Positions 32,325-38,122 of a stretch of 38,122 nucleotides of DNA are shown one piece after another. The notes under the pieces were generated by a model. That model saw only the letters and a list, made by a program, of their open reading frames with translations. It was not told where the DNA came from and ran no database searches. Position numbers and translations under genes: made by a program. Numbering within the stretch: the first letter of the stretch is position 1; each line of letters begins with the position of its first letter. This stretch comes from DASSCW01 sp036556325 (GTDB lineage: Bacteria > Chloroflexota > Limnocylindria > QHBO01): the NCBI GenBank assembly GCA_036556325.1, contig DATBJR010000141.1, positions 1-38,122 on the forward strand, in the 5' to 3' direction.

Positions 32325-33599
32325 TCAGGTGCCGGACTCCCAGCTGTTGGCGTACGCCTCCTGCTCCGGCGTCAGCGGGTCGATCCGGATGCCCATGCTC
32401 ACCAGCTTCAGCCTGGCCACCTCGCGGTCGATTTCGTCCGGGATGCCGTAGACCCGCGGCTCCAGCTCGGCGGCGTGCGTGCGGAGCCATTCCAGGCCCA
32501 GCGCCTGGTTCGCGAAGCTCATGTCCATCACCAGGCTGGGATGGCCCTCAGCGGCGCCGAGGTTGACGAGCCGTCCTTCGGCCAGGACATAGAGGCGACG
32601 GCCGTCGGGCATCAGGTACTCGCGGGTGAACGGGCGGACCTCGCGGGACGAGGACGCCTGCTCCTCGAGCGCGCCGAGCTCGAACTCATCGTTGAAGTGC
32701 CCGGCATTGGCCAGCAACGCTCCGTCGCGCATCTTTGGGAAGTGCCGCGCGCCCCACACGTTCAGGTTGCCGGTAGCGGCGATGAAGATCTCGCCGATCT
32801 CTGCGGCGGCGTCCGCATTCATCACCCGGTAGCCGTCCATGGCCGCTTCCAGGGCGCGGATTGGATCCACCTCGACGACCGTGACGTTGGCACCCATGCC
32901 GTGGGCCCGCGACGCGATGCCGCGGCCGACCCACCCGTAGCCGCCGACGACCACGTTCTTGCCGGCGAACAGCACGTTCGTGGCGCGCAGGATGCCGTCG
33001 ATCGCGCTCTGGCCCGTCCCGTAGCGATTGTCGAAGAGATGCTTGGTCAGCGCCTCGTTCACGCCAAGCACCGGGTAGCGCAGCTTGCCGGCGGCGGCCA
33101 TGGCGCGCATCCGGATGACGCCGGTGGTGGTCTCCTCGGTGCCGCCCACGATGCCGTCCAGCAGCTCGGTGCGCCGGGTATGCAGCTCGGAGACGAGGTC
33201 CGCGCCGTCGTCCATCGTGACCTGCGGGGCGTGGTCCAGCGCCGCCGCGATATGCCTGTAGTACGAGTCCCGGTCCTCGCCCTTGATGGCGTAGGTCGGG
33301 ATGCCGTGGTCCGCCACGAGGGAGGCGGCCACATCGTCCTGGGTCGAAAGCGGGTTGGAGGAGCAGAGGACCACATCGGCTCCGCCCGCCTGCAGCGTGC
33401 GCATCAAATTCGCGGTCTCGGCCGTCACGTGCAGGCAGGCACTGATGCGCCAGCCCTCGAGCGGCCGCTCCGTGGCGAACCGCTCGCGGATGCCGGCCAG
33501 CACCGGCATCTGCCGATCGGCCCATTCGATCTTCAGCGCGCCGGCATCGGCCAGGCCGATGTCGGCGATGTCGCCCCTTACCTCGTTTCGCGTGGCCAC
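32325..33599 (-). CDS. ahcY: Adenosylhomocysteinase
   Basis: 424 residues. It splits S-adenosylhomocysteine, the product of methyl transfer, into adenosine and homocysteine, using bound NAD. Segments: ISACLHVTAETANLMRTLQA, CSSNPLSTQDDVAASL, TTTGVIRMRAMAAAGKLRYP, then the NAD site GKNVVVGGYGWVGRGIASRA and FIAATGNLNVWGARHF. It lacks the roughly 40-residue insertion of some bacterial and eukaryotic forms. The start is a GTG at 33599 overlapping the acetyltransferase by 22 bases. Direct neighbour of metK, so the methyl cycle is grouped here. Confidence 0.95.
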   Translation of the reverse strand: MATRNEVRGDIADIGLADAGALKIEWADRQMPVLAGIRERFATERPLEGWRISACLHVTAETANLMRTLQAGGADVVLCSSNPLSTQDDVAASLVADHGIPTYAIKGEDRDSYYRHIAAALDHAPQVTMDDGADLVSELHTRRTELLDGIVGGTEETTTGVIRMRAMAAAGKLRYPVLGVNEALTKHLFDNRYGTGQSAIDGILRATNVLFAGKNVVVGGYGWVGRGIASRAHGMGANVTVVEVDPIRALEAAMDGYRVMNADAAAEIGEIFIAATGNLNVWGARHFPKMRDGALLANAGHFNDEFELGALEEQASSSREVRPFTREYLMPDGRRLYVLAEGRLVNLGAAEGHPSLVMDMSFANQALGLEWLRTHAAELEPRVYGIPDEIDREVARLKLVSMGIRIDPLTPEQEAYANSWESGT

Positions 33600-34438
33600 G
33601 TCAGTCGCAATGCCTCTCGTATCGGTCGCATGAGTCCCCAGCCGCCGGCGCGACGGCGAACGAGCCGCTCGGACAGCGTGCAGTGCTGTCCGAAGCCCAG
33701 CCGCTCGTAGGCGGCGATGGCCGGGAAGTTGTCGGCGTGGACGTTGAGCGCGACGTCGTCGACGCGCTCCAGCAGCTCGGCCGTGACCGCGCTGGTCACC
33801 ATTTTCGCGAAATCGTGGCCGCGGTAGTCCAGGTGGGTCATCACGTTGCCGACCACCCCGACGCCCTCGCGCGCGTTGATCACGTGGGTGCCCGCCGCGC
33901 TGACCAGCTGGCCGCGCACCCAGACCCCGTAGTAGATGCCGTCCTGCAGCACGCTGGGCGGGAAGCCGGCCCGGAAGCCGAGCTGGTAGAGGCGGTTCAG
34001 GGCCTCGATGTCGCCCGGCGCCAGGCGCTCGGCCGGACCGGCGAAGGGCTGGAACGTGGCGCGGTCCACGACCATCCGGTACAGCGTCACCCGCCGTTCC
34101 ATGTCGTACAGCCCGGCCAGCGCCTCGTCGAGCACCTCGGTGCCAAGCAGGTACGCCTCCCGCGGGCGGATCACGGTGCTGACCACTTCGGCGCAGCCGG
34201 CGGGGGCACCCATGACGAACAGCGGCTGCGGCACCATCCCTTCCTGGTGCATCGCCAGCGCCACCGGCCGGCCCAGGTCGTCGTAGGCCATGCCCCAGCT
34301 GCAGCGTTCACGGTTGCTGCCGTCGAGGTCCCCCAGCGCGTACGCCGCGTAGCGGCGATCCGTCCGCAGGAAGGCCGCGATCTGGTCCCGGTCGGAGACG
34401 GCTCTCGCGTAGAGGTCGGTTCGGTGGGCGACCGCCAT
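33578..34438 (-). CDS. GNAT-family N-acetyltransferase
   Basis: 286 residues with a C-terminal GNAT domain: VLQDGIYYGVWVRGQLVSAA, then GVGVVGNVMTHLDYRGHDFA (the acetyl-CoA-binding R/Q-x-x-G-x region, here YRGHDFA) and DVALNVHADNFPAIAAYERL followed by GFGQHC. The N-terminal half (about 120 residues, FLRTDRRYAAYALGDLDG) is a degenerate second GNAT-like domain by its pattern, as in tandem GNAT proteins. Substrate unknown. It lies 18 bases after apt and overlaps ahcY, so it belongs to the same transcript. Confidence 0.82.
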   Translation of the reverse strand: MAVAHRTDLYARAVSDRDQIAAFLRTDRRYAAYALGDLDGSNRERCSWGMAYDDLGRPVALAMHQEGMVPQPLFVMGAPAGCAEVVSTVIRPREAYLLGTEVLDEALAGLYDMERRVTLYRMVVDRATFQPFAGPAERLAPGDIEALNRLYQLGFRAGFPPSVLQDGIYYGVWVRGQLVSAAGTHVINAREGVGVVGNVMTHLDYRGHDFAKMVTSAVTAELLERVDDVALNVHADNFPAIAAYERLGFGQHCTLSERLVRRRAGGWGLMRPIREALRLTWPRETR

Positions 34439-34456
34439 CAGCTCCCGACCCGACCC

Positions 34457-34987
34457 TCAGTAGGTGAGCAGTGTGTGGATGGCGTAGTCGGCGAGCTTGT
34501 CGCGGCCGTGCAGGCCGGTCAGCTCCACCATGAACGACAGGCCGGCGATCTCGCCTCCCAGGCGCTTCACGAGCTCGATCGTTCCGATCACCGTGCCACC
34601 GGTCGCCAGCAGATCATCCACGATCAGCACCCGCTGGCCCTGCTGAATGGCGTCGCGGTGCACCTCCAGCGTAGCGGTGCCGTACTCGAGGTCGTACTCG
34701 ACCTCGATCGTGTCCGCCGGCAGCTTGCCGAGCTTGCGGACCGGCACGAAGCCGGCGCCGATCTTGTAGGCCAGCGGCGCGGCGAAGATGAAGCCGCGGG
34801 ACTCCATGCCGACCACGAGGTCGATGTGCGCGTCCTTGACCGGCTCCGCCATCCGGTCGATCACATCGGCGAACGCCGCCGGCTCCTTGAGAAGCGTGGT
34901 GATGTCATAGAACAGGATTCCCGGCTTGGGAAAGTCGGGGACCTCGCGGATCTTGGCGCGCAGATCGTCGGCCGAGCTGACGGTCAC
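34457..34987 (-). CDS. apt: Adenine phosphoribosyltransferase
   Basis: 176 residues from the GTG at 34987. It salvages adenine to AMP using PRPP. The N-terminus DLRAKIREVPDFPKPGILFY and the PRPP loop VLIVDDLLATGGTVIGTIEL are diagnostic; GMESRGFIFAAPLAYKIGAG is the other conserved block. The GTG is chosen because GGAG lies 8 bases upstream and because an in-frame ATG at 35062 lies beyond a probable -10 hexamer. It heads the apt-GNAT-ahcY-metK run; with AhcY releasing adenosine, adenine salvage nearby makes metabolic sense. Confidence 0.95.
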   Translation of the reverse strand: MTVSSADDLRAKIREVPDFPKPGILFYDITTLLKEPAAFADVIDRMAEPVKDAHIDLVVGMESRGFIFAAPLAYKIGAGFVPVRKLGKLPADTIEVEYDLEYGTATLEVHRDAIQQGQRVLIVDDLLATGGTVIGTIELVKRLGGEIAGLSFMVELTGLHGRDKLADYAIHTLLTY

Positions 34988-35019
34988 GGGTGGGGCTCCA
35001 GGCACGGAGGGGCTGGCTG

Positions 35020-35025
35020 AGTCTA
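35020..35025 (-). promoter_or_regulatory. Possible -10 element for apt
   Basis: TAGACT on the minus strand lies 32 bases before the apt GTG, leaving a leader of about 25 bases with a GGAG ribosome site. The same hexamer stands before the membrane protein gene at 3159. No -35 box identified. Confidence 0.35.
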
Positions 35026-35071
35026 GACCGATCCCTCCCACGGCGGCAATGCGCCCCGCCACGGGCGCGGC

Positions 35072-35446
35072 TCAGCCGTCGGCGCCGCGGCGCGTGCTCT
35101 GCTTCGTGCTGGGGCTGGTGGACTTGGTCGAGCTCGACCGCTTGGCGGCGCTGCCTTTGGCGGTGCTCTTCTTGGCGGTCGACGCCTTGGCGGTCGACGC
35201 CTTGCCGGTCGACGCCTTGGTGGGCGATTGCGACGACCCGGACCCGGTAGACCGACGGCGCCGCGCAGGCTTCATGCCCGGCACCAGGTCCCGGCCCTTC
35301 TCCACCACGCTGCCGGCGGCGCTCCCGGCCGCGTCCGCCACCGTGCCGGCCGCGTCCGCGGCGCTCGAAGCGACCTTGGCCACGCCGTCGGCGACCTTGC
35401 CAGCGCCCTCCCCGACCTTCGACAGGATCCCGCGTGACTTCGCCAT
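35072..35446 (-). CDS. Small protein with amphipathic Ala/Val/Gly repeat and histone H1-like basic tail
   Basis: 124 residues from the ATG at 35446, with GAGAGG upstream. Residues 1-53 repeat an alanine-rich amphipathic pattern (VGEGAGKVADGVAKVASSAA, then DAAGTVADAAGSAAGSVVEK), reminiscent of LEA-like or membrane-surface helices. From about residue 58 the tail is Lys/Arg/Ser/Thr/Ala (KASTGKASTAKASTAKKSTA), like histone H1 or bacterial AlgP/HU tails, and likely binds nucleic acid. No cysteine and hardly any aromatic residue. Sequence of this composition is low-complexity, so family membership cannot be judged. It lies between aconitase and apt. Function unknown. Confidence 0.7.
   Translation of the reverse strand: MAKSRGILSKVGEGAGKVADGVAKVASSAADAAGTVADAAGSAAGSVVEKGRDLVPGMKPARRRRSTGSGSSQSPTKASTGKASTAKASTAKKSTAKGSAAKRSSSTKSTSPSTKQSTRRGADG
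35174..35218 (-). repeat. Three tandem 15-bp repeats encoding KAST units
   Basis: The plus-strand unit GGCGGTCGACGCCTT occurs three times head to tail (third copy has one change, GCCGG). Each encodes a K-A-S-T-x step of the basic tail and contains the palindrome GTCGAC. The number of copies may vary between strains. Confidence 0.9.
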
Positions 35447-35494
35447 GCCAATGCCTCTCAGCTGCAGTGGTCTGGCCACGCCGAAATGCAAGAT

Positions 35495-35516
35495 CCTGAC
35501 CATGCCGGTGGTCAGG
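35495..35516 (-). terminator. Hairpin downstream of aconitase
   Basis: CCTGACCA and TGGTCAGG form a perfect 8-base stem around a 6-base loop, 5 bases after the aconitase stop. On the minus strand it is followed by GATCTTGCATTTC, only moderately T-rich, so it may be a weak intrinsic terminator. Confidence 0.55.
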
Positions 35517-35521
35517 AGGTG

Positions 35522-38122
35522 TCAGCCGGCGGCAAGCCTGCGCAGGACCGTCTGCAGCACCCCGCCGTTGCTGAGGTAGGTGACGTCGATGTCGCCATCG
35601 AGGCGGGCGATGACCCGGAACGCGCGCTCGCGACCGTCGGCATCGCGCACCGTGACCGTCACTTCCTGGCGCGGTCGGATCCCCTCCCCGATCCCGCGGA
35701 TCGAGAAGCTCTCGCGTCCGCTCAGACCCAGGCTGCCCGCGGTCTCGCCCGGCCGGTACTGCAGCGGCACGATGCCCATCCCGACCAGGTTGGAGCGATG
35801 GATGCGCTCGAATGACTCGGCGATGACTGCCCGCACGCCCTGCAAAAAGGGTCCCTTGGCCGCCCAGTCGCGGCTGCTGCCCGAGCCGTACTCCTTGCCG
35901 GCGAGCACGATGAGCGGCGTTCCCTCGGCGTGATAGCGCTCCGACGCGTCGAAGATGCTCATCCGCTCCCCGGATGGGAGATGCTCGGTGACGTTGCCCT
36001 CCGCGTCCGGGGTGAGCAGGTTCCGCAGCCGGATGTTGGCGAACGTGCCGCGCATCATGACCTCGTGGTGGCCGCGGCGGCTGCCATAGCTATTGAACTC
36101 GCGCGGATCGACGCCGTGCGCCACCAGCCACTCCCCGGCCGGCGAGGTCCGGGCGATGGAGCCCGCCGGCGAGATGTGGTCGGTGGTCACGCTGTCGCCG
36201 AGCATCGCCAGCACCCGCGCGCCGTCGATATCGGCCATTGGCTCCGGCTCGGACGACAGCCCACTGAAGAAGGGCGGCAGCGCCACGTAGGTGCTGTCGG
36301 GATCCCAGGCGTAACGATCCCCCGCCGGCACGGGCAGCGCGCGCCACCGATCGTCTCCGTCGAAGACGGATGCGTAGTTGCGGGTGAACACCTCCGAACG
36401 CACCTGCTCGGCCACGACGCTCGCGATCTCATCCGGCGACGGCCAGAGCTCCGCGAGGTAGACCGGCTTGCCGTCTCCATCGGTCCCGATCGGCTCAGTG
36501 GTCAGGTCCGTGTCGACCTTGCCGGCCAGCGCGAAGGCCACCACCAGGGGCGGTGACGCCAGGTAGCTGGCGCGTGCCTGCGGATGGATGCGGCCCTCGA
36601 AGTTACGGTTGCCCGAGAGCACCGCCACGCCCACCAGGTCGCTGGCCTCGACCGCCTGCGCGATCGGCTCCGCCAGCGGACCCGAGTTGCCGATGCAGGT
36701 CGTGCAGCCGTAGCCGACCAGGTCGAAGCCCAGCGTCCGCAGCGGCTCCATCAGCCCCGCGCCGTCGAGGTAATCGGTCACGGCGCGGGAGCCGGGGGCC
36801 AGCGAGGTCTTGACCCAGGGCGGAGTGCGCAGGCCGCGCGCGACGGCGTTCCTGGCCAGCAGGCCCGCGGCGACCATGACGCTCGGGTTGCTGGTGTTGG
36901 TGCACGAGGTGATGGCCGCGATCAGGACCGAGCCAGAGCGAAGCTTGAAGCGCGCGCCGTCGACCTCGACCTCCACCGCGCGGTAATGCGTGTCACCGGC
37001 GGGCACGGCGAGCGCCGAGGCCGGAGAGGGCTGGCCCGGCGCGGGGCCGTCGTCATCGGTCCGCTGCGTGTACGACGGTGGATCCGAGGCCGGGAAGGAC
37101 TCCGCGGATGCCTCCTCGACGACCGTCTGCGGCTCGTCGCGCACGTCGGCCGCGTGGACAGTCCCATCGGCATGCGTATGGAGTCCGTCGGTGAAGATGC
37201 CGCGGAAGTCGTCCCGCAGGGCAGTGAGCGGCACCCGGTCCTGCGGACGTCGTGGTCCGGCCACGGAAGGCTCGATCGAGCCGAGATCAAGGCTGAGCGA
37301 CTCGTTGAAGGTCGGCTCCGTCGAGGCGTCGGTGCGGAAGAGGCCCTGCTCCTTGGCGTAGGCCTCGACCCGCGCGACGACGTCGGCCGGCCGCCCCGTC
37401 ATCCGCAGGTAGCGCAGCGTCTCGTCGTCCACGGGGAACAGGGTGGCGGTGGCGCCGAACTCCGGCGACATGTTGCTGATGGTCGCCCGGTCGGCCAGGC
37501 CCAGCCGCGAGAGGCCCGGACCGTGGAACTCCACGAACTTGCCGACCACGCCGTGGGCGCGGAGCATCTCTGTCACGGTCAGCACCAGGTCAGTGGCCGT
37601 GGCGCCCGACGGCAGCTCGCCATCCAGCCGGAAGCCGATGACGACGGGCAGCGGCTGGTAGAGCGGCTGCCCGAGCAGGGCAGCCTCGGCCTCGATCCCG
37701 CCCACCCCCCAGCCGACCACGCCGAGGCCGTTGACCATGGTCGTATGCGAGTCGGTGCCGACCAGTGTGTCCGGGAAGGCCACCAGCTCGCCGCGGTCGT
37801 CGGGCCGGGCGCTGACCACGTCGGCCAGGAACTCGAGGTTGACCTGGTGCACGATCCCCGTGCCGGGCGGGACGACGCGAAAGTTGTCGAAGGCCTGCTG
37901 GGCCCAGCGCAGCAACGCGTAGCGCTCGCCATTGCGCTCGTACTCGCGCTCGACGTTGAACGCGAACGCGTCGCCCGTCCCGAAGCGGTCGATCTGGACC
38001 GAATGGTCGATGACGAGGTCGGCCGGCACGAGCGGGTTGACCCGTGCCGGGTCGCCACCCAGATCGGCCATCGCGTCGCGCATGACCGCGAGGTCGACGA
38101 CCGCCGGGACGCCGGTGAGGTC
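35522..38122 (-). CDS. acnA: Aconitate hydratase (N-terminus outside window)
   Basis: About 866 residues are in the window; the frame is open through base 38122 and begins in DLTGVPAVVDLAVMRDAM, so some tens of N-terminal residues lie beyond. It interconverts citrate and isocitrate with a 4Fe-4S cluster. Cluster cysteines are in AAITSCTNTSNPSVM and in YGCTTCIGNSGPL. The C-terminal swivel domain begins near MLGDSVTTDHISPAG and has NSYGSRRGHHEVMMRGTFAN and KEYGSGSSRDWAAKGP. A variable insertion of about 50 residues precedes the first cysteine (SYTQRTDDDGPAPGQPSPAS). It is the AcnA (IRP-like) type. Confidence 0.96.
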   Translation of the reverse strand, partial: DLTGVPAVVDLAVMRDAMADLGGDPARVNPLVPADLVIDHSVQIDRFGTGDAFAFNVEREYERNGERYALLRWAQQAFDNFRVVPPGTGIVHQVNLEFLADVVSARPDDRGELVAFPDTLVGTDSHTTMVNGLGVVGWGVGGIEAEAALLGQPLYQPLPVVIGFRLDGELPSGATATDLVLTVTEMLRAHGVVGKFVEFHGPGLSRLGLADRATISNMSPEFGATATLFPVDDETLRYLRMTGRPADVVARVEAYAKEQGLFRTDASTEPTFNESLSLDLGSIEPSVAGPRRPQDRVPLTALRDDFRGIFTDGLHTHADGTVHAADVRDEPQTVVEEASAESFPASDPPSYTQRTDDDGPAPGQPSPASALAVPAGDTHYRAVEVEVDGARFKLRSGSVLIAAITSCTNTSNPSVMVAAGLLARNAVARGLRTPPWVKTSLAPGSRAVTDYLDGAGLMEPLRTLGFDLVGYGCTTCIGNSGPLAEPIAQAVEASDLVGVAVLSGNRNFEGRIHPQARASYLASPPLVVAFALAGKVDTDLTTEPIGTDGDGKPVYLAELWPSPDEIASVVAEQVRSEVFTRNYASVFDGDDRWRALPVPAGDRYAWDPDSTYVALPPFFSGLSSEPEPMADIDGARVLAMLGDSVTTDHISPAGSIARTSPAGEWLVAHGVDPREFNSYGSRRGHHEVMMRGTFANIRLRNLLTPDAEGNVTEHLPSGERMSIFDASERYHAEGTPLIVLAGKEYGSGSSRDWAAKGPFLQGVRAVIAESFERIHRSNLVGMGIVPLQYRPGETAGSLGLSGRESFSIRGIGEGIRPRQEVTVTVRDADGRERAFRVIARLDGDIDVTYLSNGGVLQTVLRRLAAG

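Noticed and set aside
33683..35020. A 445-codon open frame on the plus strand
   Set aside because: It is antisense to the acetyltransferase and apt genes and shows His/Asp/Arg-rich shadow composition.

Overview
The window is a very GC-rich, densely packed bacterial chromosome segment made almost entirely of housekeeping metabolism. I see no insertion sequence, phage gene, CRISPR array, rRNA or tRNA. Neighbouring genes often share ATGA or GTGA stop/start overlaps. The gene set (nickel superoxide dismutase with its maturation protease, two ECF sigma factors, a two-domain SIS-type phosphoglucose/phosphomannose isomerase, long-form DeoC, paired aldehyde dehydrogenases, a SWIM-finger protein) fits a high-GC terrabacterium. 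My best guess is a Chloroflexota member of the Limnocylindria/Ellin6529 kind, with an actinobacterium as the alternative. The sequence alone does not settle this.

Layout. Positions 1-483 hold the end of an MgtE magnesium transporter. 550-3103 hold two tandem aldehyde dehydrogenases, the second lacking the catalytic half. 3159-3788 is a membrane protein of unknown function. 3799-6602 is a minus-strand run of deoC, a DsbA-like protein, an ECF sigma factor and an O6-alkylguanine-DNA alkyltransferase. 6646-7235 are two small divergent unknown genes. 7239-8096 is the nickel superoxide dismutase sodN with its protease sodX.

8202-19003 is one long minus-strand fatty-acid synthesis locus, in transcription order birA, ECF sigma factor, anti-sigma-like protein, accD, accA, a BCCP-like protein that has lost the biotin lysine, fabD, accC, fabZ, fabF, accB, fabH and fabG. 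It encodes all four acetyl-CoA carboxylase subunits, the ligase that biotinylates the carrier and most of the elongation cycle, but no acyl carrier protein and no enoyl reductase. The lysine-less second carrier protein is the most interesting item: it looks like a bacterial counterpart of the plant BADC proteins that restrain acetyl-CoA carboxylase.

19092-21379 hold trpS and an AI-2E family permease. 21383-24500 are a vitamin B12 importer (btuF, btuC, btuD) behind a cobalamin riboswitch. 24758-29573 hold a SWIM-finger protein and three enzymes leading from fructose-6-phosphate to GDP-mannose, with an acyltransferase-like protein among them. 29616-34987 hold proC, a TPR-like protein, metK, ahcY, a GNAT acetyltransferase and apt. 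35072-35446 encode a small protein with a histone-like basic tail. 35522 to the window end is aconitase, cut at its N-terminus.

A sequence-level theme is transcription start. Several genes at the head of transcription units (birA, metK, manC, the gene at 6828, probably trpS and others) carry a TAnnnT-like hexamer only 6-10 bases before the start codon and no Shine-Dalgarno sequence. Some internal genes have good ones. This suggests common leaderless mRNAs.
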